Origin: Sulfuritalea hydrogenivorans sk43H
GTDB taxonomy: Bacteria; Pseudomonadota; Gammaproteobacteria; Burkholderiales; Rhodocyclaceae
Length of the DNA: 64,000 bases
NCBI RefSeq assembly: GCF_000828635.1
Contig: NZ_AP012547.1
Span: 3,162,001 to 3,226,000 of the forward strand
Reading direction: 5' to 3'
The translations under genes and the position numbers were made by a program. Shown piece by piece: positions 6,089 through 16,157 of this stretch. Under the pieces are notes generated by a model. The model had not been told where the DNA came from. It ran no database searches and saw nothing but the letters and a program-made list of their open reading frames with translations. Positions within the stretch are counted from its first letter, which is position 1; every line of letters starts with the position of its first letter.

Positions 6089-8764
6089 TCAGCGTTGCCC
6101 ACTATCGAACACGATTCGCCACAGCTCGCGTACCGCATCGACGCGCTGCTGCACCAGGTCGGGCGCAACCCGCGCCTTGGCGGCGTTGAGGCGCAGTGCG
6201 TGCTGCATGCGGCGGTAGTCGCGATAGGCATTGCGGACTTTCTCTGCGAGATCGACCGGAATCAGGCCGAGATCGCCGGCAATCTTCAGCAGCGCGATAT
6301 TGCCCAGGTTGCCGGTAAGCTCTGCGTGACGATGCGAATGGCCGAGCACCAGGTACTGGACGATGAACTCGACATCGACCAACCCGCCGGGATCGTGCTT
6401 GAGGTCGAACACGCGTTCGCGCTCGTCGCCCCGGGTGCCATGCGCATCGACCATCTTCTGTCGCATCGCCAGCACTTCCTCGCGCAGTTTGGCGAGGTCG
6501 CGCTGCTGCCGCAGAACCTCGCAGCGAATGCGTTCGAAGGCGTCGCCCACGGCGCGGTCGCCCGCCGAAAAGCGGGCCCGGGTCAACGCCTGGTGCTCCC
6601 AGACCCAGGCCGATTCGAGCTGGTATTTGCGGAAGGATTCCATGGAACTCACCGCCAGGCCGGAGTCGCCGTTGGGCCGCAGCCGCAGGTCGGTTTCGAA
6701 CAACTGCCCGGCGGAAGTCTGTGCCGACAGCCAGGTATTGAGCCGGGTGCCGAGGCGTCCGTAGTTTTCGCCGGCCTCGGGCGCCGGATCGTCGAACAGG
6801 AATACCAGGTCGAGATCGGAGGCGTAACCCAGTTCCTTGCCACCCAGCTTGCCGTAGCTGATGACGGCGAACTTCGGCGTCTCGCAATGACGCTTCGGCA
6901 TCTTCAGCCATGCCCGCTGGATGGCGGCGGCGAGCAGGATGTCGGCGAGTTCCGAAAGATGGTCGGCCAGCTTTTCGACAGTCAGCAAACCGGCGACATC
7001 CTGCGTCAGCAAGCGGAACACCTGGGCGTGATGCGCCTCGCGCAGGGTGTCCATCTGCCGCTCGGTATCGGGCTCCTGCTCCTCCAGCAGCGTCGACAAC
7101 TGCGTCCGGAAACCGGCCCAGTCGGGCACGACTTCGAGCAGGCGCGGATCGAGCAGTTCATCGAGCAGGATCGGGTGGCGTTGCAGGTAGTTCGCGGCCC
7201 AGCTCGAACTGCTGACCAGTTGCGCCACTTTTTGCAGCGCCTGCGGATACTGCTGCAGCAAGGCCAGGTAGGCCGCGCGCCGCGAAATCGATTCGAGCAG
7301 GTCGACGCCGCGCGACAGCGTTTCGTCGGGATTCGGCAGCGCGGCGGCGGCCTCGATCAGGCGCGGCACCAGCACGTCGAAGCGGCTGCGGATGTCCTGC
7401 GACATCTGTTGGTAGAGCGGCCCGGAACGCAACGCCGAGATCCGCTGCGCGGCGGCCGGCGGATTGCGGTAGCCGAGATTTTCGAAGCTGTCTTCCCGTG
7501 CCGCGCCGCCGGCATCGTGCCAAAGCGCCGCCAGGGCGTGCTCGCCGTGGTTCGGATCGGCAAACACCTGTCCGAAGTGGCGCGACACGGTCGCACGGTG
7601 GTCGTCCAGTTCCTCCAGCAGGGCCTCGAAACTGGCGAAGCCCATCGCCCTGGCCACGCGCTGGCGATCTTCGGCGGGCACCGGCAGGCTGTGCGTCTGC
7701 GCATCGTCGAGGTATTGCAGGCGATGTTCGAGGCGGCGCAGGAAAGTGTAGGCGGAGGCAAGTTCCACCGCGGCATCGAGGCTCAGGATGCCGCGCTCGG
7801 CCAGAAGTTTCAGCACGCTCTGGGTCGGCTTGATCTGCAGGGGCGTGTCGCGCCCGCCGCGAATCAGCTGGAATACCTGGGCGATGAATTCGATCTCGCG
7901 TATGCCGCCGGGACCGAGCTTGACGTTGTCGGCCATGTCCTTCTTCGCCACCTCGCGCCGGATCTGGGCGTGAAGTTCGCGCATCGCGTTGATGGCGCCG
8001 AAGTCGAAATACTTGCGAAAGACGAAGGGGTGGCGGACTTTCTCCAGTTCGTCGTGGCGGCCACCGGTCAGCGGGCGCGCCTTGATCCAGGCGTAGCGTT
8101 CCCATTCGCGGCCCTGGGTGATGAAATAGTTTTCCAGCATCTCGAAGGAACACACCAGCGGCCCGGAATCGCCATTGGGCCGCAAGCGCATGTCGACCCG
8201 GAATACCTGGCCGTCTTCGGTCGCCTCGGCGATGGCGTTGATCAGGCCGCGCCCGAGGCGGGTAAAGAATTCGAAGTTCGATACGGAGCGCGCACCGTCG
8301 GTATCACCATCCTCGGGAAAGACGAAAATCAGGTCGATGTCGGACGACACGTTCAGCTCGCGCCCTCCCAGCTTGCCCATGCCGATCACGATCAGTTCCT
8401 GCGCCGAGCCATCGGCGCCGCGTGGCGTGCCATAACGTTCGACGAGGCCCTGACTGAGTACTTCCACCGCCTTCCTCACCGCCAGTTCGGCAATCAGGGT
8501 CATGCATTCCGTAACCTCGGACAAGGGCGCCAGGCCAGACAGGTCGCGCGCGGCAATGCGGGCGTAGGCCCGCTGCTTGAGTTGCCGCAATACCGGCTTG
8601 AGATTGTCTTCCGTAACGGCTTGCGCGGCGAGCCACGCCGACAACTCGGCCGCGGTGACGGGCCGCTCCAGAGTGGATTCGACGTCGGCCGCCAGGTCCG
8701 GCCTGGCAGCCAGCAGCCGCCCAAGGTAACGGGATGTTTCTGCGATATCGGCGAGGGAGGGCAT
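6089..8764 (-). CDS. glnE: Bifunctional glutamine synthetase adenylyltransferase/deadenylase
   Basis: An 891-residue GlnE (E. coli has 946). It adenylylates and deadenylylates glutamine synthetase in response to PII, matching ammonia assimilation to nitrogen supply. Both nucleotidyltransferase centres are present. The N-terminal deadenylase has GMGKLGGRELNVSSDIDLIF (about residues 128-147), and the C-terminal adenylylase has SYGKLGGKELGYASDLDLVF. Both DxD pairs are intact. The gene is monocistronic, divergent from yhdP with 148 bp between. No Shine-Dalgarno sequence precedes the ATG, and the best -10 hexamer sits only about 9 bp upstream, so the mRNA may be leaderless. Confidence 0.96.
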   Translation of the reverse strand: MPSLADIAETSRYLGRLLAARPDLAADVESTLERPVTAAELSAWLAAQAVTEDNLKPVLRQLKQRAYARIAARDLSGLAPLSEVTECMTLIAELAVRKAVEVLSQGLVERYGTPRGADGSAQELIVIGMGKLGGRELNVSSDIDLIFVFPEDGDTDGARSVSNFEFFTRLGRGLINAIAEATEDGQVFRVDMRLRPNGDSGPLVCSFEMLENYFITQGREWERYAWIKARPLTGGRHDELEKVRHPFVFRKYFDFGAINAMRELHAQIRREVAKKDMADNVKLGPGGIREIEFIAQVFQLIRGGRDTPLQIKPTQSVLKLLAERGILSLDAAVELASAYTFLRRLEHRLQYLDDAQTHSLPVPAEDRQRVARAMGFASFEALLEELDDHRATVSRHFGQVFADPNHGEHALAALWHDAGGAAREDSFENLGYRNPPAAAQRISALRSGPLYQQMSQDIRSRFDVLVPRLIEAAAALPNPDETLSRGVDLLESISRRAAYLALLQQYPQALQKVAQLVSSSSWAANYLQRHPILLDELLDPRLLEVVPDWAGFRTQLSTLLEEQEPDTERQMDTLREAHHAQVFRLLTQDVAGLLTVEKLADHLSELADILLAAAIQRAWLKMPKRHCETPKFAVISYGKLGGKELGYASDLDLVFLFDDPAPEAGENYGRLGTRLNTWLSAQTSAGQLFETDLRLRPNGDSGLAVSSMESFRKYQLESAWVWEHQALTRARFSAGDRAVGDAFERIRCEVLRQQRDLAKLREEVLAMRQKMVDAHGTRGDERERVFDLKHDPGGLVDVEFIVQYLVLGHSHRHAELTGNLGNIALLKIAGDLGLIPVDLAEKVRNAYRDYRRMQHALRLNAAKARVAPDLVQQRVDAVRELWRIVFDSGQR

Positions 8765-8773
8765 CGGTTAGAA

Positions 8774-8801
8774 TTTATATATCAAGCGCTTTGAATGTCC
8801 A
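8774..8801 (-). promoter_or_regulatory. Possible promoter of glnE
   Basis: Minus strand: TGGACA (8801-8796), 16 bp, TATAAA (8779-8774). This is a short AT-rich island in GC-rich DNA. A start site 6-7 nt past the -10 would fall within about 3 nt of the glnE ATG. Confidence 0.4.
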
Positions 8802-8912
8802 TTTTAGCGTGGGCACAAGGCGCAGCCCCCAAGAGCCTCGACGCCCATCATTTCCAACCTGCGATTCCGTCTGCGCCGTCACCTGCCAGCCCCCCCATGG
8901 CTGGGAGTTCTG

Positions 8913-11900
8913 TTGCGCGCACTGCTCTGGGCGGCAACGCTGGGCTACTTCGCCTTTGCCTTGCTGCTGCTGGCCTTGCGCTACGCGATCCTGCCGCAGA
9001 TCGAAAGCTACCGCGGCGATGTCGAGCAGATGATCAGCACGGCGATCAATCGCCCGGTCGGCATCCGGCGGATCGAGGCGCATTGGGCCGGACTGCGCCC
9101 GGCGCTGCATCTGGAAGGCTTCGAGATTCGCGACACCCGGGGACAGGCCGCGCTGGGTTTCGATCAGGTCGAAGCCGAGCTGGCCTGGAGTTCGCTGTGG
9201 CGATTCCAGCTGCGCCTGGCACGGCTGGAACTCGATTCGCCGACCCTGCTGCTGCGCCGCGACGGCAAGGGCCGCTTCTTCGCCGCCGGACTCGAAATCA
9301 CGCCGCAGCCGAACGATCAGGATGACTTTGCCGACTGGCTGCTGGCGCAGGATCGCGTCGTCATCCGCAACGCGAGCATTGCCTGGCAGGACGAGTTGCG
9401 CAACGCACCGCTGCTGGAGTTGAAGCACCTGAACTTCCAGCTCGACAACAGCGGCAGCCGCCATCGCTTCGGTTTCACCGCGGAACCGCCGCGCCAGCTG
9501 GCGGCACGGATCGACATCCGCGGCGATTTCAAGGGGCCCGACCTGGATCAGCTGGAGGCCTGGAAAGGCGATGTCTATGCCGAACTGGACTACGCCGATC
9601 TCGCCGGCTGGCGCAGCTGGGTCGATTATCCCGTGTCATTGCCGCAAGGCAGCGGCGCCCTGAGGCTGTGGCTGGGGTTTGCCCGCAAGGAACTGGTTTC
9701 CGCCACGGCGGACGTGCGTCTGGCCGACGTCCGCCTGCAACTGCGCCCCGACCTGCCCGAGCTGAACCTCCTCCAACTCGAAGGGCGGCTGGCGGGACGA
9801 CGCCTCGACGGCGGCTTTGAAGCCGAACTCAAACATCTGACACTGGCAACCCGCGACGGCCTCACGCTGCAACCGACGGACCTGAAGCTTGCCTGGCAGG
9901 ACGCCGCCGCCAACCGTCCGCCGCAAGGCGCGGCCAGCGCCAACGGTCTCGACCTGGCCGCGCTGGCGCGGCTTGCCGCCTACCTGCCGCTGGATGACGC
10001 CAACCGCGCCCGCCTGGTTCGTCATGCGCCACGCGGCCGCGTCTTTGACCTCAAACTCGACTGGAAGGGCAGCTTCGACACCGCCGGGAACGCCGGAAGG
10101 TCAGGCAAATGGAGCATCAAGAGCCGCTTCGAAGGGCTCGGCCTGACGGCCCTGGGTCCCGTCCCGGGCATTTCCGGCGTGAGCGGCCGCATCGAAGGCA
10201 GCGAAAAAGGGGGCAGCGTGCGGCTCGATGGCCAGCGCGCATCGTTCGAACTGCCCACCGTGTTCCCCGAGCCCAGACTGGAACTGGAAGCCTTCTCCGC
10301 CGATCTCGACTGGCAATCCGTCGCCGACGGCTTTCAGGTCCTGCTGAACAAGGCGGCATTCCACAACAAGGACGCGGCGGGCGAAGCCAGCGGCAACTGG
10401 CGCGCCCTGGGCGAAGGGCCCGGCGCGATCGAACTCGATGCCCGGCTCACGCGCGGCAGCGGCGACGCGGTCTGGCGCTACATGCCGCTTGCCGTCGGCA
10501 AGGACGTGCGCGACTGGCTGCGCGTCGCCATCATCGGCGGCAAGGCCAGCGACACCACCCTCAAGCTGCGCGGCGACTTGCGCCAGTTCCCCTTCCGCGA
10601 CGGCAAGGGCGGCCTGTTCGAGGTGCGCGGCAAGTTCCGCGACGCCAGCTTGCGCTACGCCGGCAGCTGGCCCGAGATCAACGGCATCGAGGGGGACCTG
10701 CTGTTCAGCGGGCAGCGCATGCTGATCACCGGCAAGAGCGGCAAGATCTTCGGCGTCGGCCTGCGCGAGGTACGCGCCGAAATTGCCGACCTCGAACAGA
10801 TGGAAGAACTGCTCACGGTGACCGGCAAGGCGCTCGGACCGACGGCGGACTTCCTGCGCTTCATCGAAGCCAGCCCGGTCGGCGAGCGCATCGATCATTT
10901 CACCGAGGACATGAAGGCGGAGGGCAACGGCGAACTCGACCTCAGGCTCGACCTGCCCTTGCGCCGGCTGGGGAATTCGAAAGTGGATGGCAGCTATCGT
11001 TTCGATGGCAACCGCCTGACCGTGGACAACGATTTGCCGCCCCTGGCCGAGGTGCGCGGCGCCTTGCGCTTTACGGCGGACCATCTCGAAGCACGGGGAA
11101 TTCGCGGCACCCTGCTCGGCACGCCGCTGGGCGTCGACGTGAAAACCACGGGCGATGGCGGCGTTCAGGTCAACGCCGCCGGCGAGGTCAATATGGCTAC
11201 GTTGCGGCGCCAGTTCCCGCAAGCCGTATTCGATCACCTGTCGGGCAGCACGAAATGGACGGGCAGCGTGCGGGTGAAGAAAAAGTCCGCGGAAGTGAAG
11301 CTGGGCTCGAATCTGGTCGGCCTGTCGTCGAGCCTGCCCGAGCCTTTCAACAAGTCCGCCACGGATACCCTGGCTTTCAGCTTCGAACGCAAGCCGCCGC
11401 CGGATGCCGCAACACGCACCGCCACGAAAGTCGGCGCTCGCGACACGGCGACGAAACCGGCGGTTGCACAGGACATGCTCGACCTCAGCCTCGGTCGCGC
11501 GCTTCGGATGCAGCTGGTGCGTCGACACGATGCCAGCCCGCCGGCCATCACGCGCGGCGTGCTGGCGATCGGCGATGTCAGTGCCGCCATGCCGGAACGC
11601 AGCGTGATGATCGCGGCCAACCTGCCGCGCATCAATGCCGATTTCTGGCGCGGCATCCTGGCCGGCGCGCGTGGCGGCAACGGTCAAACCGAATCGGCGC
11701 TGCCGCTCCTGCCTGCAGTCCAGTTCGACTTGCGCACCCCCGACCTGACCGTGCAGGACAAGAGCTTCCACGACGTGCGCGTGAGCGGCAGCCGTCCCGA
11801 AGGATCAAGCAGCACCCGCTTTGAACTGAAGAGCCGCGAACTGGCCGGCAACTTCGAATGGAACAGCATCGGCAACGGCAAGCTGTCGGGGCGCATTGCC

Positions 11901-12797
11901 CAGTTTTCGATTCCGGAATCGGTCGCCTCGCCCGCCGCCCTGCAGGCAAAGACCAGCGAAGTGATCGAGCGGATTCCCGCGCTCGACATCACGGTCGACA
12001 AGCTTTCGTTCAAAGACCGCGCACTGGGCGCCGTGCGCATCGCGGCCGAGAATCGCGACGGCTACTGGAACACCAGGATCGACGTGAAGAACGAAGACGG
12101 CACGCTGGAAGCCACCGGCCGCTGGCGACCCAGTCCGACCCAACCCGATACCCGCGTCGAATTCAAACTCGACGCAACGAGCATCGAAAAACTGCTGGCC
12201 CGCATCGGCTATCCGGACACGGTGCGACGCGGCAACGCGAAGCTTTCAGGCAACCTGTCGTGGACCGGCTCGCCCTTCACGCTGGACTATCCGAGCCTCA
12301 ACGGCGGCCTCAAGCTCGATGCTTCCGGCGGGCAGTTCATCAAGCTCGAACCGGGCGTCGGCCGCCTGCTGGGCATCCTCAGCCTGCAGTCGCTGCCGCG
12401 CCGCATCACGCTGGATTTCCGCGACATCTTCAGCGAGGGCTTTGCCTTCGACAACATCGGCGGGCAATTCGCCATCGCGCGCGGCGTCATGGAGACGAAA
12501 GAACTGCAGATACAAGGGCCGTCGGCCAAGGTGCTGATGAGCGGCACCGTCAATCTCGGCGCCGAGACGCAGGACCTCAAGGTGCGCGTGCAACCGGCGG
12601 TGGGCGAATCGATCGCGGTCGGCGCCATGATTGCCAATCCGGTCGCCGGCGCAGTCGTCTGGGCGGCGCAAAAAATCCTCCGCGACCCGCTCGACCAGGC
12701 CTTCGCCTTCGAATACGCGGTGACCGGGAGCTGGGCCGACCCGAAAGTTGAAAAGCTGGGGCAGACGCAACCGAAAGCCGTGGAGGGCACGAAATGA
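8913..12797 (+). CDS. yhdP: YhdP-family AsmA-like inner-membrane protein
   Basis: A 1294-residue protein with one N-terminal membrane segment (LLWAATLGYFAFALLLLALR) and a very long periplasmic part of the AsmA/TamB-like beta-groove type (DUF3971 and AsmA-like C-terminal region). E. coli YhdP (about 1266 residues) helps carry phospholipids to the outer membrane. The C-terminal GGQFIKLEPGVGRLLGILSL and the VAGAVVWAAQKIL block are family-like. TTG at 8913 is taken as start because GGGAG lies five bases before it; upstream in-frame DNA back to 8808 also looks coding but offers no ATG or GTG. A 23/24 copy of the dispersed repeat is read as KVGARDTA (residues 839-846) in an Ala/Thr/Pro-rich linker. 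It overlaps the next gene by 4 bp. Confidence 0.88.
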   Translation: MRALLWAATLGYFAFALLLLALRYAILPQIESYRGDVEQMISTAINRPVGIRRIEAHWAGLRPALHLEGFEIRDTRGQAALGFDQVEAELAWSSLWRFQLRLARLELDSPTLLLRRDGKGRFFAAGLEITPQPNDQDDFADWLLAQDRVVIRNASIAWQDELRNAPLLELKHLNFQLDNSGSRHRFGFTAEPPRQLAARIDIRGDFKGPDLDQLEAWKGDVYAELDYADLAGWRSWVDYPVSLPQGSGALRLWLGFARKELVSATADVRLADVRLQLRPDLPELNLLQLEGRLAGRRLDGGFEAELKHLTLATRDGLTLQPTDLKLAWQDAAANRPPQGAASANGLDLAALARLAAYLPLDDANRARLVRHAPRGRVFDLKLDWKGSFDTAGNAGRSGKWSIKSRFEGLGLTALGPVPGISGVSGRIEGSEKGGSVRLDGQRASFELPTVFPEPRLELEAFSADLDWQSVADGFQVLLNKAAFHNKDAAGEASGNWRALGEGPGAIELDARLTRGSGDAVWRYMPLAVGKDVRDWLRVAIIGGKASDTTLKLRGDLRQFPFRDGKGGLFEVRGKFRDASLRYAGSWPEINGIEGDLLFSGQRMLITGKSGKIFGVGLREVRAEIADLEQMEELLTVTGKALGPTADFLRFIEASPVGERIDHFTEDMKAEGNGELDLRLDLPLRRLGNSKVDGSYRFDGNRLTVDNDLPPLAEVRGALRFTADHLEARGIRGTLLGTPLGVDVKTTGDGGVQVNAAGEVNMATLRRQFPQAVFDHLSGSTKWTGSVRVKKKSAEVKLGSNLVGLSSSLPEPFNKSATDTLAFSFERKPPPDAATRTATKVGARDTATKPAVAQDMLDLSLGRALRMQLVRRHDASPPAITRGVLAIGDVSAAMPERSVMIAANLPRINADFWRGILAGARGGNGQTESALPLLPAVQFDLRTPDLTVQDKSFHDVRVSGSRPEGSSSTRFELKSRELAGNFEWNSIGNGKLSGRIAQFSIPESVASPAALQAKTSEVIERIPALDITVDKLSFKDRALGAVRIAAENRDGYWNTRIDVKNEDGTLEATGRWRPSPTQPDTRVEFKLDATSIEKLLARIGYPDTVRRGNAKLSGNLSWTGSPFTLDYPSLNGGLKLDASGGQFIKLEPGVGRLLGILSLQSLPRRITLDFRDIFSEGFAFDNIGGQFAIARGVMETKELQIQGPSAKVLMSGTVNLGAETQDLKVRVQPAVGESIAVGAMIANPVAGAVVWAAQKILRDPLDQAFAFEYAVTGSWADPKVEKLGQTQPKAVEGTK
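11427..11450 (+). repeat. Dispersed 24-bp repeat in yhdP
   Basis: 23 of 24 positions match, sense orientation, read as KVGARDTA in a low-complexity linker flanked by TRTAT and TKPAVA, which looks inserted. Confidence 0.85.
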
Positions 12798-13594
12798 ATA
12801 CCAGGATCGCCGCAGTGCAGATGATTTCGGGGCCGGACGTGGCGCCCAACCTGGCCACCGCCGGACGCCTGATCGCCGAAGCGGCGGCGGCCGGCGCACA
12901 ACTGGTCGCCCTGCCCGAATACTTCCCGCTGATCGGCGCCACGGATGCCGATCGGCTTGCGGCGCGCGAGGTCGACGGCAGCGGACCGATCCAGGACTTT
13001 CTCGCGGCAGCGGCGCAAAAGCATGGCCTGTGGCTGGTCGGCGGCTCGATTCCGCTGGTGGCGAACGACCCGGCCAAGCTGCGCAACTCCTGCCTGGTGT
13101 TCGATCCGCAGGGCAAGCGCGTGGCGCGCTACGACAAGATCCATCTGTTCGGCTTCAGGAAGGGCGACGAAGCCTACGACGAAGCCGCCACCATCGAGCG
13201 CGGCGATCGGGTCGTCGCGTTCGACTCGCCGCTGGGACGCATCGGCATTGCCATCTGCTACGACCTGCGTTTCCCGGAACTCTTCCGTGCCTTGGGCGAA
13301 GTGGACCTGCTGGTGCTGCCCGCCGCCTTTACCGAAACCACCGGCCGTGCCCACTGGGAAATGCTGCTGCGCGCACGCGCCGTGGAGAACCAGTGTTATG
13401 TCCTGGCCTCGGCGCAAGGCGGCCAGCATCCCAACGGACGCATGACCCACGGCAACAGCATGGTCATCGATCCCTGGGGCGAGGTACTGGCGCGCATGGA
13501 CAAGGGCGAGGGCGTAGTCGTTGCCGAACTGAATCGGCTACGACTGGTCGAAGTCAGGACCAGTTTGCCGGCCCTGAAACACCGCATACTGTAG
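12794..13594 (+). CDS. Carbon-nitrogen hydrolase (Nit1/deaminated glutathione amidase type)
   Basis: A 266-residue nitrilase-superfamily amidase. The Glu-Lys-Cys triad is visible: Glu42 in ALPEYFPL, Lys115 in RYDKIHLFG, and the Cys in [13 protein letters not shown] (about residue 156). The last block, together with the [17 protein letters not shown] region, fits the Nit1/Nit2 group. Bacterial members (YbeM-like) hydrolyse deaminated glutathione made by transaminase side reactions; this is inference from subgroup resemblance. The gene starts inside the end of yhdP (ATGA overlap) and is followed by tldD 19 bp later. The order yhdP-nit-tldD is, as I recall, common in proteobacteria. Confidence 0.88.
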   Translation: MNTRIAAVQMISGPDVAPNLATAGRLIAEAAAAGAQLVALPEYFPLIGATDADRLAAREVDGSGPIQDFLAAAAQKHGLWLVGGSIPLVANDPAKLRNSCLVFDPQGKRVARYDKIHLFGFRKGDEAYDEAATIERGDRVVAFDSPLGRIGIAICYDLRFPELFRALGEVDLLVLPAAFTETTGRAHWEMLLRARAVENQCYVLASAQGGQHPNGRMTHGNSMVIDPWGEVLARMDKGEGVVVAELNRLRLVEVRTSLPALKHRIL

Positions 13595-13613
13595 CAATAT
13601 CAAAAGGACAGAA

Positions 13614-15071
13614 ATGAACGCTCCCGCCAGCCCCATCCCCCATTTCGACATCGCCGAACAGATACTGCTCAAGCCCCACGGCCTGGCGCCGCACATGCTC
13701 GAACGCGTCTTCGGCCAGTTGTTCGGCCATCGCGTCGATTACGCGGACCTGTATTTTCAGTACGCCCGCTCCGAGGCCTGGAGCCTGGAAGAAGGCATCG
13801 TCAAGTCGGGCAGTTTCAATATCGAACAGGGCGTCGGCGTGCGCGCGATCTCGGGCGAGAAGACCGCCTTCGCCTATTCCGACGACATCAGCCTGGAAGC
13901 GCTGAAGTCGGCCGCCAACACCACCCGCGCCATCGCCGCGGCCGGCGCCCAGCGTCTGGCGCCGCTGCTGCGGCGGGGCAGGCAGCCGGCCACGCTGTAT
14001 GCCGGCAACGACCCCATCGCCTCGCTCGATGATGCGGCGAAGGTCACGCTGCTGGAACGACTCGAAGCCATGGCGCGCGCCGCCGACCCGCGGGTCAAGG
14101 AAGTCATGGCGAGCATCGCCGGCACCTGGGAAGTCGTGCTGGTGGCCCGCGCCGACGGCCACATGGCGGCCGACGTGCGGCCGCTGGTGCGGGTTTCGAT
14201 ATCCGTGATCATGGAAGAAAAGGGAAGACGCGAACAGGGTTCCTCGGGCGGCGGCGGGCGCTTCGACTACGCCTATTTCACCGATACGGTGCTGGGCGAC
14301 TACGCCCGCCGCGCCGTGCATCAGGCCAGCGTCAATCTCGCCGCCAAGCCCGCCCCGGCCGGCGAAATGACCGTGGTGCTCGGCCCCGGCTGGCCCGGCA
14401 TCCTGCTGCACGAAGCGGTCGGCCACGGCCTCGAAGGCGACTTCAACCGCAAGGGCAGTTCGACCTTCGCCGGGCGCATCGGCCAGCGCGTCGCCGCCAG
14501 GGGCGTCACCGTGGTCGATGACGGCACCATCGCCGACCGGCGCGGCTCGCTCACCATCGATGACGAGGGCAACCCGACGCAGCGCACCGTGCTGATCGAA
14601 GACGGCATCCTCGTCGGCTACCTGCAGGACACGCTGAACGCGCGCCTGATGAATGTGCCGATCACCGGCAATGCGCGCCGCGAGTCCTTCGCCCACCTGC
14701 CGCTGCCGCGCATGACCAACACCACGATGCTCAATGGCAGCCACGATCCGGCGGAAATCATCAAGTCGGTGAAGAAGGGCCTCTATGCGGCCAACTTCGG
14801 CGGCGGCCAGGTGGACATCACCAGTGGCAAATTCGTCTTCTCGACCGCCGAGGCCTACCTGATCGAAAACGGCAGGATCACCACGCCGGTCAAGGGCGCC
14901 ACGTTGATCGGCAACGGCCCCGAGGCGATGAACCGCGTCTCCATGATCGGCAACGACATGGCGCTCGATTCGGGTGTCGGCACCTGCGGCAAGGAAGGCC
15001 AGAGCGTGCCGGTCGGCGTCGGCCAGCCGACGGTGCGCATCGACGGATTGACGGTCGGCGGTACGGGGTAA
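13614..15071 (+). CDS. tldD: Metalloprotease TldD
   Basis: A 485-residue TldD (E. coli 481). With TldE (PmbA, not in this window) it forms a heterodimeric zinc protease that trims peptides such as microcins and the CcdA antitoxin. The zinc site [12 protein letters not shown] (HExxxH) lies near residue 265. Other family blocks are [19 protein letters not shown] and [19 protein letters not shown] at the C-terminus. It is the last gene of the yhdP-nit-tldD unit and converges on the GGDEF gene 16 bp downstream, leaving no room for a standard terminator. Confidence 0.95.
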   Translation: MNAPASPIPHFDIAEQILLKPHGLAPHMLERVFGQLFGHRVDYADLYFQYARSEAWSLEEGIVKSGSFNIEQGVGVRAISGEKTAFAYSDDISLEALKSAANTTRAIAAAGAQRLAPLLRRGRQPATLYAGNDPIASLDDAAKVTLLERLEAMARAADPRVKEVMASIAGTWEVVLVARADGHMAADVRPLVRVSISVIMEEKGRREQGSSGGGGRFDYAYFTDTVLGDYARRAVHQASVNLAAKPAPAGEMTVVLGPGWPGILLHEAVGHGLEGDFNRKGSSTFAGRIGQRVAARGVTVVDDGTIADRRGSLTIDDEGNPTQRTVLIEDGILVGYLQDTLNARLMNVPITGNARRESFAHLPLPRMTNTTMLNGSHDPAEIIKSVKKGLYAANFGGGQVDITSGKFVFSTAEAYLIENGRITTPVKGATLIGNGPEAMNRVSMIGNDMALDSGVGTCGKEGQSVPVGVGQPTVRIDGLTVGGTG

Positions 15072-15087
15072 ACCCAGGCTTCCCCGA

Positions 15088-16038
15088 CTACTCCGCGGTT
15101 TCCACCCGGTCCCGCCCGTTCTCCTTGGCATTCAGCAAGGCGGCATCGGCGCGCGACGTCAGTTCATCCAGCGTTTCACCCTTGCGCATCTGGGCCACGC
15201 CGCAACTGAGCGTCACGCTTTGCATGCCCTCGCTGGTTTCCAGCGCGCAGGCCGCCACCAGATCGCGCAAACGCTCGGCGATCAGCAGGGCTTCGTCGAG
15301 GCCGGCGTGCGGCAGCAGGATCAGGAACTCCTCGCCGCCGTAGCGCGCGATCAGGTCCTGCGTGCGCAGGCCATCGGCCAGCTGGCGCGCGACGCGACGC
15401 AACACGCCATCGCCCGCGAGATGGCCGAAGCGGTCATTGAAGCGCTTGAACAAGTCAATGTCGGCAATGATCAGGCAGAGCGATTCGCCATTGCGCTCAC
15501 AGCGCCCGATGGCCCGCGGATAAGCTTCCAGCAACCAGCGCCGGTTGTGGATTCCGGTCAATGCATCGACGCTCGACGCCTGCTCGAATTCAAGACTCTG
15601 GGTCTGCGAATTGACCATCGCCAGATTGTCGTTGCGCATGCGGCCGGCCATGATCGCAAGCAGGTTGCGCGCCACGCCGTGCGAACAATCGACCAGCGCC
15701 CAGAGCACTTCGTGCGGCATCGCCAGCAGCCGCGTATCGTGCGCCGCCAGCACCAGCGCCGAAGCTTTCTGGCCATCCAGCAACGACATCTCGCCGACGC
15801 AATCACCGGCGCCGAAGACGGCATGCTCGGGCATGGTGCGGTCAGCCAGATAAACACGCAATTCACCGTCGAGAATCAGATACAAATGACTGTTGGCGGC
15901 GCCGGCTTCCAGCAGATGCTCGCCGCGCTCCAAATCCAGCCGATGGCAGCGTTCGAGCAGATGCTCGATGCTTTCCAGGCTGATGTTGGCGAACAGCTTG
16001 GCGTGCTGGAGGCGCTGACGGTCTTCCCGATCGATCAT
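15088..16038 (-). CDS. Cyclic-nucleotide-binding-fold GGDEF diguanylate cyclase
   Basis: A 316-residue soluble protein. A cNMP-binding (CRP-like) beta-roll spans about residues 10-125 (HLYLILDGELRVY; GAGDCVGEMSLLDG). A GGDEF domain from about residue 155 carries SVDALTGIHNRRW, IADIDLFKRFND and GGEEF (234-238). The I-site RTQD (225-228) is intact, so it should make c-di-GMP with product inhibition. No DNA-binding domain follows the beta-roll, so it is an enzyme rather than a CRP regulator. The phosphate-binding cassette of true cAMP sensors is not obvious, so the ligand is unknown. It converges on tldD. Confidence 0.88.
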   Translation of the reverse strand: MIDREDRQRLQHAKLFANISLESIEHLLERCHRLDLERGEHLLEAGAANSHLYLILDGELRVYLADRTMPEHAVFGAGDCVGEMSLLDGQKASALVLAAHDTRLLAMPHEVLWALVDCSHGVARNLLAIMAGRMRNDNLAMVNSQTQSLEFEQASSVDALTGIHNRRWLLEAYPRAIGRCERNGESLCLIIADIDLFKRFNDRFGHLAGDGVLRRVARQLADGLRTQDLIARYGGEEFLILLPHAGLDEALLIAERLRDLVAACALETSEGMQSVTLSCGVAQMRKGETLDELTSRADAALLNAKENGRDRVETAE

Positions 16039-16157
16039 GGCGGCACCCGATTGCTGGCTTCAATGAAATCAGGATAGATCAAATCTGCGCGGACCGTAAG
16101 ACCGTCCGGATAGCCGAAACTACCGGTGGTCGGATCGCAACCTGCGGCCGACGTCGC

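Noticed and set aside
6095-8794. 899-codon plus-strand open frame opposite glnE
   Set aside because: High GC gives long antisense frames. Its protein lacks recognisable motifs, while glnE on the other strand has both catalytic centres.
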